Below are positions 1-11,833 of a DNA stretch of 64,000 nt, piece after piece. The position numbers and the translations under genes are program-made. Every line of letters starts with the position of its first letter. The stretch's first letter is position 1. The notes below the pieces were generated by a model. The model searched no databases, was not told where the DNA came from, and saw only the letters and a program-made list of their open reading frames with translations. This DNA is from Siderastrea radians (taxonomy: Eukaryota; Cnidaria; Anthozoa; Scleractinia; Rhizangiidae), in NCBI GenBank assembly GCA_964017195.1, contig OZ024898.1:16134975-16198974 (forward strand), written 5' to 3'.

Positions 1-66
1 CTCACTCCTGCCACTCTACGTTTAGCTTCTTCAGCGGACAATTCATAGCGATATGTCCTTTGAACT

Positions 67-664
67 TCAGGTTCCGATGGTTTTCTCCTCTTCCTCTTTC
101 ATCACTTTCTCAATTTTGTCTAGTTCCTCGCACAAAAGGCTCACTTTTTCTAATGCCACGTCAATAGGCTCTTTAGCATCCCCAGACGTACGGCACTGGT
201 CTTGTTTATCTTTTGCCACCAATGGAAAATCTGCATTTGGCATTTCCACTGCAATGACATGACAAATACATGTTAAAAATTAATGATTCAGCTTCATCTC
301 CGTGTCTAACGTTAGCATGACACTTACTGAATGCAACTTTTTAACCCGTGATAACAAACAAAATTTAGCCAGCCAATTTAGACCAGGAATGTGCTTACTG
401 CCGTCGTACGCTAAAGTTTCAGCCGCATCTGAATCGGTTAAAACCTACTTGATATGTTACACAGCAAGACGCTGTTATACAAACCATTCTCTCCTTGTGG
501 ACAGGATGGAACTGCTCCCACGAAAAGTGCCATCGTCGCCGGCCTAAAACAACACAGAAGGCCGTGTGAATAGTCACTCATTTCTTAACCTTTTGGATGA
601 CTTACATCAGTTTCTGTTGCAAAATCTCATACGCCAATTGGTATCGCAGCTCGGGAATATCCAC
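67..664 (-). CDS. possible 3' exons of an unrecognised minus-strand gene
   Basis: Three short open segments on the minus strand have exon-like borders. Segment 606-664 follows a pyrimidine-rich acceptor and ends at a GTAAGT donor; it encodes a helix-like stretch ending QLAYEILQQKL. Segment 399-444 has an AG acceptor and a GTAAGC donor. Segment 67-248 follows a TTGCAG acceptor and runs to a stop; it is acidic and lysine-rich and ends in a probable coiled coil (about residues 28-57). The phases of the last two match, but the first ends in phase 2 and does not join either of them cleanly, so at least one exon or border is wrong or missing. I recognise no family. It could also be chance open sequence. 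Confidence 0.25.
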
Positions 665-1180
665 CTGTATAAGAGAAAGAGCCGCTTGTTTACAGAAAGC
701 ATTGGACACAGGATTGAAGAAACTCTTATTGGTTTGCGAACCATAATCTCAATTGAAATTGTACTGTAATTTCAAAGTTTTTACTTTAAGGCAGCAGAAA
801 GCATTTTCAGAATTCTCCATTTTATTACATAATACCTCTGCATGGCATGAATTACAATGCGTAACAAATCAATATCTAGGAGTTTCGGCTGTTAGGTACG
901 ATAACGGTATGTTGATATGATATTCGAAAGCTTTCAGGTTGCCTGAGTTCGGTAACAACTTCTAATGTGAATTCACAATTATAATAACGCAAACAAGAAA
1001 GAGACAATATTTGGTTGATGAGGTAATGTTAACTGCGTTGAGGTCGTTTACTTTGGGGGTGTAGCCTTGCCTTAAAGTAAATCGGAAATTTCATAAAACG
1101 TAACGTTACCTGAGAAAAACAAAATCCCCTTCCGATTTCCTGTGGCACACAATCATGTGAAAAGGCACAGGGGACGGCCT
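665..1180. other. no gene seen
   Basis: AT-rich sequence without splice-flanked open frames or a repeat that I recognise. Confidence 0.4.
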
Positions 1181-1251
1181 GAGATATCGAGAGATGGAAT
1201 AGTACAATAAAGTAGTTTAAGAGATAGTGTCCTCTGTTATAATGAACTTGG

Positions 1252-1434
1252 CCAATAATAATAATAATAATAATAATAACAATAATAATAATACTAATAA
1301 TAATAACAATCAGGTCACACGTCGCGTGACCTGACCAAGTTACTGTGCAACAAGACTCTAGCAGAGTCGAAAGCTTAGAATTCTACTTTCAATACGGGGT
1401 AGCGTGAAAGCCTCCTAACGGCAACCGAAATGAC

Positions 1435-1504
<70 letters not shown>

Positions 1505-1510
1505 CAACAA
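1252..1510. repeat. two (AAT)n microsatellites
   Basis: Trinucleotide AAT/ATA runs at about 1252-1303 and 1436-1500, separated by about 130 bp of unique sequence. They interrupt the upstream edge of the 182-bp tandem repeat that follows. Confidence 0.9.
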
Positions 1511-1529
1511 TGGTTTATGTCAAGAGATA

Positions 1530-2190
1530 GAATATTGGTTAATCTTATTTATAAACAGGGTGTGTCATTTGTTGCCGGGAAAACTCCCCTAAAATAGTTA
1601 TTTAATTTCTAATGTTGTATTGCGTCACAAGGTGTCGACCACGTAAGTAAATCTATGTGAAGTTCGGAACATGTCATCGAGGGAAAACGCGAAACTGCGA
1701 CATGGAGAGAAGGAATACCGAACCAAAGTAGTTTAACAAGAAGTGTCATTTGTTTCCGGGAAAAGAGCCAAAAAATAGTTATTCAATCGGGTATTACGAG
1801 ACAACACGGCGGCCACGAAAGGAAATTCATGTGAAGATGAGAGCACATTATTGCAAGAAATGGTAAAGAAACAAAACTGCGACATTGAGAGATGGAATAC
1901 TGCACAAGAATAGTTTAACACGAAGTGTCATTTGTTACCGGGAAAAGAAACAAAAAATAGTTATTCAATTTTAAAAGTGGTATTGCGTGACAACATCGCC
2001 GCCACGAAAGAAAATCTATGTGAAGTTCAGAGCATGCCGTTACAAAAAAGGTAAAGTGACGGAACTGAGACATCGAGAGATGGAATAGTGAGCCAAGGTA
2101 GTTTAACAGGAAGTGTCATTTATTACTGGGAAAATAACCAAAACATAGTTATTCCATTACTAATGTTGTATCACGTGAACGAAAGAGACA
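1530..2190. repeat. tandem repeat, period about 182 bp, about four diverged units
   Basis: The phrase TGTCATTT followed by GTT-CCGGGAAAA recurs at 1563, 1744, 1926 and 2114, giving spacings of 181, 182 and 188 bp. Each unit also carries a GAGATGGAATA-like phrase and TAGTTTAACA before the next TGTCATTT. A further partial unit lies near 1190-1245, upstream of the AAT runs. Units differ by scattered substitutions. No coding potential is visible. Confidence 0.8.
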
Positions 2191-2722
2191 ATGTGTGAGG
2201 TTTCTATAGTCCTAAATCAGATCTAGAAATAATTACAGGGCACTAAAGTATCAAGAGATGAGATCCCTTTCACAACATCATCAATTCTAAAGAAAATTGA
2301 GATTCGTTGATGGCACCGATCAACAGTTATTCGATCATGCATTCCCATATTTACTTTGTGCTCCCAAGACTGAACTCCATCAGCAAATCGACAGTTTGTT
2401 GCGCATTTGTTCCGTGACGTTGCGCATTTGCGCAACTCACAGTTTTAGTAATGGTGTAAGGTAATCGTTTAAATCGCTGAAAAAGATTCATCAGTTTCTT
2501 AAAAGAAACGAATTGGCAGCGTACTTCTTACGGAGTGAATTGGCAGCTGGTGAATTTGCGGTGAATTGGCAGCCAACTTCAGCCCGGTCCATGCACTTTA
2601 CTTCCAGTTGCTATTTTTCGCAATTTATATCTTCTGGCAATTCTTTACAGTATGTTTTAAATGATAATGATGATGATGATGATGATGATCATGATTATTT
2701 TATGTTGTTTTTATCGTCACAG

Positions 2723-5700
2723 GAGGGACTAGCTTTCGCTCGTGCCTCAGCAGCTGTCCTTAACTTCAACTGCATGTTGATTTTATTGACTATGTGTAGA
2801 AATTTACTGTCGTCCATTAGAGGCCTGGGGGTAAGTAACATCTCACAATATCACTGAGTAATATAAGCTTACATCACGAACAAGCTTGTTTAATCTGTTA
2901 CAGTGTCGTTGCGTGAATAAGCAAATTTTTCCGTTGCTAAACATTCCCAACCTTGACTTCCGAATGTTACACTGTTCCAGTTTTTCACGTTGTCATGCTA
3001 CCAATAGCGTAGCTCCACCGTTCTCCATATAACCCACAATTCCTTGATTCGCTCCGGATGAAGGACTAACGCTCGAAACGTCATTTTTCAGTTTCTCTAC
3101 GGTGGCCGATTTACCTTATCAACTCAGTTAATAAATCCAAAATTTTGTGTTTTACTTCTCCACCGACGCAGCACCACAATTTCTTTAGAAACTAACCTCC
3201 TTGTTTAATGGTCATTTATTGCAGTGTGGTCACAGTGTTCTACGCCTTCTTGACAAACATATGACCTTTCACAAGTACATTGCTTACATGATTTGTCTTC
3301 AAACTGGTACGTTAAAAAACAAGTCCGTCAATTACTTATTCAAAAACAATCAAAGGATTCATTCTTTCAGTCAGTCAGTCAGTCAGTCAGTCAGTCAGTC
3401 AGTCAGTCAGTCAGTCTATCGGTCAGTCAGTCACGCCGACAAGTCTTCTCGCCAAGCGTGCCGCGAGAGAACCTCCGGTACCCGGGGTATCAGTCACTCG
3501 ATCTGGCTCCCTTTTTCGTTCATCAATCGTCCGTTCATTCGTCCATGTAGTCGCTCGTCATTCGTTCATTCATGTATTCATGAATGCAAAAAAATGGGTA
3601 GATTTTTTATTCTATTTTTTTAATTACTTTATTTAACAAACAACACACATTACATTACGGTTGATAACAGAAAATAAGGGAAAAGAAAGACAAATTACAA
3701 TTAAGCCAGAATCTTATACAGTTGGTTCGACGCGAGGTCCGTACGCCAAGACCAAGAGCCAAATATTTTCCCGTCCGGCCCGACCTAACTCAGTCAATGA
3801 GCATTTTATCATATGGCCGTCCCGTTTTTTCTTTCAATCTTTTGTCTTTCATTTTTTTTTTCCTTGGGAAGGGCAGCGTTTGTTTAGTTTCCCGCGCATT
3901 TTCAAATAGCCAATGATATCACGCCATTCATTCAGGATGTCAGTAAAGTGTATTTCAACAGTTTAAGCTGCAAAGTACATGCAGAATATTTCATTATTAT
4001 CCAACTGTATTAATTATTGTACAGAAAGCGCACAAAACGATTACAAATATTTCACGATATTGTACGATATATACCATAGGACCTGTACGGCCCCGCTAGC
4101 TTTTTCTTTGCAAAACCATTGATGAAAGTCCCCTATGAGTGCCGTACGCGATGGCGTAAGCTGGCCGGAAAAAGCCGTCCGGCCCTGAGAGCATTGCGTA
4201 CGGCCCTGCGATAGTTGAGCTGGAACAATTTTGTTGCAGTATAATTCCTAACTTTTCCTTCAAAATGAGCGATGTAAGTAGACATAACGACAACGAATTT
4301 TACTACCCTGACGATCTGTCCGATATGGAACTTCTTCAAAAGCCAACTTACTTCGAAAGCGAAGAAAAAAAGTCAAAACTCCTCACAGATGTAGAAATTC
4401 ACAATTTTATTATAAGCCAACAACAAGCAAACACTGTGAAAAAAAACAATGTATGACATGAATGTATTTCAGAGATTTCTTAATGAATGTTGCGAGAAAC
4501 GAAAGATAGCGGAAATTCCTCCGGCTGAGCTCGACAGTCTGTTATGCAATTTCTACATTACAGCGAAGAAGAAGGATAACACAGAATACGAACCTGATAC
4601 AATGTCCGCTTTTTCGCGCAGTATCCAGCGCTACTTGGATGATAACATTGCAAAGATAACATCCTCAAAGATGAAGAATTCAAAGTCTCAAGAGAAGTTC
4701 TTAAATCCAAGCGTCGAGAACTCAGGAAGCAGGGCAAAGGGAACAAACCAAATGCCACAGTAGCCCTGGCAAACGAAGATATTGAGCGCATCTTTGATGA
4801 GAATCAGTTCGGCATCCATGATCCTGATGTCCTTTCACGTACGATGTAGTTCTTGCTCACTCTCCACTTCGGCCACCGAGCCAGACACGAAGCAAGGCAG
4901 ATGAAATTTGGCGATATCGTTTTGAGAAAAGATGAAGCGAGTGGCGAAGAGTACTTGGAATGGTCAACCGAAAGGGAGAGTATTAAAAGACCCGCCACGG
5001 AGATGAAAATGAGCATCGACGATGTTTCCGTCCTAAAGCGTGCGAAACAGGCGACCGAAAATGTCCAGTAGCTTGCTATAAGGGAAGGTACGTTTTTTCT
5101 TGGGGGGGAGGGCTGGGGCCTCAGAGGGGAGGGTCATCAGTGAAAATGAGCACCAAAAGGGGAGGGCCACACCTCATGTGAGCTATTCAAGGGAGGGTCA
5201 CACATCTTTTCCAGAATTTTTTAATGAAAATATTTGTGATGTTGCTTTCCATTTTTCTTACAGATTAAGTTTTTCTTTTCACCTACTTTGATTTAATTTG
5301 TTGTTTTATTATAGGTACATTATAGGTAAGTATTCTACATGTCTATTATACCATGGCACATAATTTATCTCGGAGGACTCGTGTCCTTTTCCGTCCGTAT
5401 CGAGAAGTACTTGACTCAGGTATCGTTTCTTCAGCTTCTTGCTGTTGGCTATCCGCTGCCTGATCTCCTGAGTCGTTTAGTTCTGAAGAGTTACTAGTAG
5501 ATCCAACAATACGCTCCACGCTGTCGGAAATGTAGGAAATATTTGTTTTTGAGAGGCAGATTTCGCATGCTAAACAAATAAACCTTTCTGTTAAAATAAC
5601 CAACAGTAATGCCGGCTAGTCGGAGACAGAAGCGCGTGTATTTTCCCTTAGATATTTTATGTTCAAAACTTTTATAATACTCAAATACTTCTATATTCAA

Positions 5701-6439
5701 ACTTCAGCTATAAAACGTAAATATCCCACATTGATTGTTCGCATTTTCCTTGTTTCAGCGCGCACACATTCAATATCGAGATAAATATATCCATATTCAA
5801 ACACATTGCGTTCACAAGCGAAACGTTCTGAGGTTTCTACAGCATGGGACATACCATGTAGTAGTGAGTGGAGGGCCACACTTTAGTGAGTCACCTAAAG
5901 GTGGGGGGGTCAGAAGTTTTTTTATTAAAACGCAAGGGAGGGCCAACACTTTTCTGGGAAAAAAAATGCTAAAATTCCCCAGCCCTCCCCCCCCCCCAAG
6001 AAAAAACGTACCTTCCCTAAAGAGTTTGTTTACAGGCGACCAGAAGAGGCCAAATCACCGGAAAGTCCTTTTTTCCTGGCTGTTCATCACCAACGAAAAC
6101 CAGAAGATAGGAACTGGTTTTCAAAAAGACCGATGGGGAAAAACAAAATCGGCCAATTCCTTTTAAGCGCCACGAAAAACCTGCCATTGTCTACGAGCGG
6201 GAAATTCACCAACCACTCAGTGGAAAAAACTTGCATCAAAACGCTTCTTGATTCCGGTGTTTCGCACAACAATGTGGCGCAACTGAGTGGCCACAAGAGC
6301 CTTAAGGGACGGACCATTATTTTTTTGGAGGGGGGGGGGATGAAAATTTTTTCAAGACAAACAATTTTTTTCTGTGTTGTTGTCTGTGCAAACAATTTTT
6401 TTCCGGTTGCATCTTCCCGCAAACAATTTTTTGTGTGTG

Positions 6440-6501
<62 letters not shown>

Positions 6502-9500
6502 ATTTATTTATATACGGTTAAAATTCATCAGGTAATCTTATGTAGTAAAAATACTAATCTAAACATTACTGTCTAAAACTGCTTTCCGTGAATGCCGTGT
6601 CTCTATGTCTCTAACTTATAAAAGTATAACTGCACCAAGGCTTGTTTTGTTTCCTAAAAAAAAAATTGAAAATCTCACATCAAAGTATACTGAATGTGAA
6701 CGTAATTGCAAGTAATAATATAGAACTGCACCAGCGGCCTTTTCTCCCCTGATCCTAGAGAGGATTGAGGAGCCAAATGAAACAGCGCTTGCTTACACTT
6801 GCGCTTTATTTTGTAGTTTATACAAGACTGGATCCAATTTGCCTTCTTCATGCAAGTGGAAAACACTAGACTGCTTGCTGTTTAAGTGATGATTTATTAA
6901 ATGTCATCATCAAACCAGCCTAGGACCCTGTTGAAAAGCCAGTGTGACTATTAGTGAATACATGCAACCCAGGAATTTAAGTTAATCTTTTTTCTTAGTT
7001 AGAGTTTCATTGCACCTCGAAGAGTTCTTGATTAGTAATGGTAATTGGACTCAGTGGAGCACAATTCAGTGAGTAATTGGGCGAGTTACTTTAAATCAGC
7101 CGAGCGTGTAGCGCGAGGACGATTTGAAATTACGAGCACGATTACCCCTGAATTGTACAATAGGAAGTCCAGTTAATCCTATCTATAACAAAATGCGAGA
7201 TAAGAAAATCTATGTGCCCTTCAGCGATATATTTTTAATTGTCAGTTTTGCAGGCAGTGGAGAAACGGCTATAAAAAGAACCCATTTCAGTGCACCTGAT
7301 TGACGCGTGTGCAACGTAGTTGTCGGATTACAGCTATCCAATTACAAAAAGTTCTTGTTATAGAAACGATTAATAACAATAACCTAACTTTAACATTTAA
7401 TGCTTTCAAGGTCCTCAGAAGAGATTATTTTTAATAAAGGGGTTAGTTGCTGATTTTAAGAAACTGTCGTAATTTGTTGGTGGAAAAGTAAAAAACAGAA
7501 ATTGGGGTTTATCAACCAAGTCGATTAGGTAAATTAGCCACCGAAAAGAAATGACAAAACTGATGTTTGAGTGCCGTTAAATAGCTTATTTGCTCTAATG
7601 AATAGCTAACACTCAAAATGTCAACTTTTGAATTAGTTTGTGGTGGCTAATTTACCATGTCAAACCAGTTGATGAATCCATGCAAATCAGTTTGTTGCAT
7701 TGTTATCTTGTATTTAAACAAATAGGACTAAATTTACTTATATAAATCAAACTATGTATCAACTAGTCTACATACTTTTTATTTTCTCCTTTTCAAAAAC
7801 AACAACAACAACCATTTTATTTTGCCAAATTAAATAGAAAAAAATTACACTATAAACAAAATTAACTAAAATAGGCAAAAAAACTACCCAGAATAGAAGT
7901 AACTAAACGAGCTGAGTTTTTTTTTCTTTTTGCAGCTTTTCAGGCCTGCAAACAATTTAGTTGGGCTTTTTGGATTTTGCAAACAAATTTTTTCAGGATT
8001 TTTCTTCCCCCCCGCCCTCCAAAAAAATATTGCTCCGTCCCTAAGAGACTCGATAGTTATGCCGTAGCATCCCATAAACAGCAGCGCCAGATGTCTAACT
8101 ACTCAGCGGGAAAGAAAACTCCAGGCCTAAAACAAAGGTTAAGTGGAAAACGCGCAGTGCGGAGTGTGGAAAACGCCGAGTGTAGAAAATACGGAGTGTG
8201 GAAAACGAGGGGTGTGGAAAAGGAGGAGTGTGGAAAACGCGGAGTGTAGAAAATGCGGAGTGTGGAAAACGCGGAGTGTTAAAGAAAAATATATAAAAAG
8301 GTTGTAAAAAGGTCAAAAGAAAAAATAAGATAATATCGCCACACGTACTCAATTATATTAGGTATAACACCCTATATAGCTCCCCTGCCCACTGTACAGA
8401 CCCTGGAAAGGGAAAACTGCTCTTAACAAAATGAAAAATCACAAAATTTATTTTTTTGCTTATTTTCAAAATCGCGAAATTAAGTACTCGTAACACGTCT
8501 TTCGAATTCTATAGAAATAAACTACACGTGAAAATAATGAATATAAAAAGCTTGTATGGAAAAGGAAATTAAAAAATAATCCTTAATTCCGCTATATTCT
8601 TGGTAAGATCGTTTTAAATGTTTAATTAAAGGTGATATCTTCACACGGACACAAGTAACAAGGTATAACACTCTATAAAACTCCTTCATGCATCATTACA
8701 TTTTAACGCGCGTAGCATTATTGTGAATTAACGATATTTTAAACAATCAGTCCATGTTCTTTGAAAAAGCGATGCATCATTGAGTTTCATTGCTAAATCG
8801 TACATTATTTTTTTGTAGCTATGACAAACAGTAACGAATACTGAGGTAAATAAAACAAACTCACGCGTGTAGCATTACTGTTAATTAACGATATTAACAA
8901 TCAGTCCATGTTCTTTTAGCATTTCCCTCTGGCTTTCATCAAGTGAGTGGTAGGTGCTGAAGTCAATATGTAAACGTCCGTCAAAAACAGGTTTTTTTCG
9001 CATGATATGCACAGGGGTGGGATGGTAATAGGTATTGGTAAAGTCTGTGCTGTACACCAACGCCCCTGTGTTGTCGTCCCTGCGTACCTGCCGACAGTCG
9101 ACGTGCTTGACCACGATGTTGTGTGGTGGCTGACGAAATTTTTCTGCAAAATTGTCACCGCATCCGTAGCACTTCTTCACGCTTTTTTTTCTAAACTGAA
9201 AACAACTACTATGGCTTAACCGGAAAAAAAAAACTACACAACTTCATTTATTTCTCTAGAATTCGAAAGACGTGTTTTATGAGCACTAAATTTCGCGGTT
9301 TTGAAAACAAACAAACAACAATTATTTTTTCACTTCGTTAAGAGTACTGTGCTTTTCCAGGGTCCGCACAGGGGGCATGGGACAGGAAGGAGATATATTG
9401 GGTCAGGAGCCCATCAGCCATCCTAATTGGGTGTTATACCTACGTGTAGCGATATTACCTTATTTTTTTCTTTTAAGCTTTTTATATATTTTTCTTTAAC

Positions 9501-10712
9501 ACTCTGCATTTTCCACAATCCACATTTTCCATACTCCGCACTCCGCACTCCACCTTTTTCACTTAACCCATACCAAGGGCAGAAACAGCGGAGGGAAAAC
9601 CGCAAAATCAGTCAAGTGGTACCGTTCAAGAATCCATCCAAACAAATGGCATATTTTCAGGAGCAAGCATCGGTGTGATTAACATCCAGAATCTTGTCCT
9701 TCCTGAAGCCTCTGGCTCGAAACACGCTGCACAAATCTCAGCTCCGAAGAAGCGTCCCCGTCATGTTATCGAATCTTCAGACGAAGAGGACTGCTGAGTT
9801 TCTTTGTAATCGACGTTCTCGGAATCTCGGTACATTATTACGTTGTTGTAAGATTTCCATTCATATATTGTATAAAAATTTGAATGACGTTATTACATTT
9901 AGCAAAAATTAGAGCTTTGGCTTGAAAAGTTTGTCGAAAATATTGAAATATTCTGTACTATGCACCACATGGCGAGAATGCACGTGTCCGCTGTGTGAAT
10001 CGAATACCGGAAGTGAAAAAACGGCGTAAAATCGCTAAAACCGGAAACAAAATGTGCACAAAACATTTGTTTTTATCTCGAAATTTTGCTCGGTGACCCA
10101 TCCTGATTTTTTGCATTCATATAGCATTAACTGTGCCAATTCAAATAGAAACGTTTGGAGGAAAGTTATTCACTGGAATTTTTTTTAATTCAACAAACGA
10201 CTTTTTCCTTATAACTTAAGTTCTACTGAATAACTTTTTGCCATACCGCCAGAGGAATTAAAGAATTTAGGGAGCGTTCCAAAAATGTAATAAAAAGGAT
10301 AGGTCACCGAACTGGTTTTTCAGATAATCGGCAAAAACTGAAATTTGGAGGTTCTTTTTGTGGACCTTTAACGTTGCTATGGTAACGGCTATGACGTCAC
10401 AATCAACTCTAAAGTATTGCCCAACAAAAGAAGTGCTAAGATATTCATAGTTTGCCTACATGGTCAGAAACAATTTTTTGTAATCTTTCATCGTTTCAAA
10501 AGGATTATGACAATTTAAAACCCCTTTGAGCCACCTTAATAAACTGTTGAAATACACTTTACTGACATCCTGAATGAATGGCGTGATATCATTGGCCATT
10601 TGAAAATGCGCACGAAACTAAACCTTCCCAAGGAAAAAAAAAATGAAAGACAAAAGATTGAAAGAAAAAAACGGGACGGCCATATGATAAAGTGCTTATT
10701 GACAGGTTTCGA

Positions 10713-10746
<34 letters not shown>

Positions 10747-11684
10747 CCAATAAGTACATAATATCCAGAGGTTGATATCTTGTAATTGTCATTGTAAGTA
10801 ATGCCGTATTTACTCGATTAAACGCCGCGGCGTTTATTAAAATTTTTAGCATTTCCGGTGCGGCGTTTATTCAAGGGAGGCGTTTGTTTCAAAATCACTA
10901 ACAACAATTACGGTAAATCATTGGTAAATATTATGTAAAAAGAAACTTGTTTAAAGTCCCAATGTCTCGCTTTTTTGCTGAGATAGAATAAATTTCCAAG
11001 GCTGGTGTAGATAACCGACCGGACAACCGAGTTGTACCGTACTTGTTATTTTATTCATAATCCTCGAATAAACGCCGCATTCTTCTGATTAAGTGTGGCG
11101 TTTATTCGAGGCCGGCGTTTATTGCTAATTTTGCTTCCATCCGCGGCGTTTAATCGAGTAAATACGGTAGTGTTGAAGGAAAAATATCAGAATTTGTCTT
11201 TTTATGTTTTACAATTTAATTTATCTTTCCACAGTCATCCACGTAGTGGCTCATATTTTTAACGTGGAATTTTTCATTGATTCACACGCGAGCAACGATG
11301 AGCTTATCCAGAAACTGAATAGTATGGAAGATGAAGGCAGTGAAGCTTATCTTAACCCCATAAGAAACGCTAATGCCGTAAGTAGAATTCATATTTTTTA
11401 AAGCAGAGTAGCAGACGGTTAAAGCCACCGCCTGCGCAGATGTGTTCTTCCGGCTCGTCCCATACTGGGAATTAAAGCTTACCAGCCCATCGAAACTTTG
11501 CAAGGATTTTTCTGTGAAGGAAATTTTTCTAAAGATGTATTTTTGTGGGGTATTAAAACAATCACTGGCCCGTGAAGTCACGTCTGTTTGCAATCGTTGA
11601 ACATTTCAGGTCGCAGCGATATTAAGAAAGAGGACAGGTTAAGAACATACGTGCATACATACATACATACATACATACATACAT

Positions 11685-11733
<49 letters not shown>

Positions 11734-11782
11734 TACATACATACATACATACATACATACATACATACATACATACATACAT

Positions 11783-11833
<51 letters not shown>

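Larger units (their letters stand above)
4265..9797 (+). pseudogene. Crypton-type tyrosine recombinase gene (DUF3504 family), inactivated
   Basis: Recognisable pieces appear in order. The amino-terminal region is at 4265-4760 ([10 protein letters not shown] start; [26 protein letters not shown]). The catalytic domain starts at 4853-5070 ([27 protein letters not shown]). It continues at 6021-6302 (LFTGRRPEEA-like frame, [31 protein letters not shown]), then 8045-8130 ([10 protein letters not shown]). The carboxyl end is at 9575-9797 ([13 protein letters not shown], stop). DUF3504 proteins are tyrosine recombinases related to KIAA1958/ZMYM and Cryptons. Three elements (5082-6017, 6306-8041, 8137-9568) split the gene; removing the second with one target copy gives a clean SLKRLDSY reading. 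The family's HxxR catalytic arginine is glutamate here (codon 6223-6225). Further frameshifts exist near 4770-4850 and 5060. It lies wholly in an oxidase intron. Confidence 0.8.

Noticed and set aside
5735..6166. 143-codon plus-strand frame
   Set aside because: It crosses the border of an inserted non-autonomous element; only its last part matches the recombinase pseudogene.
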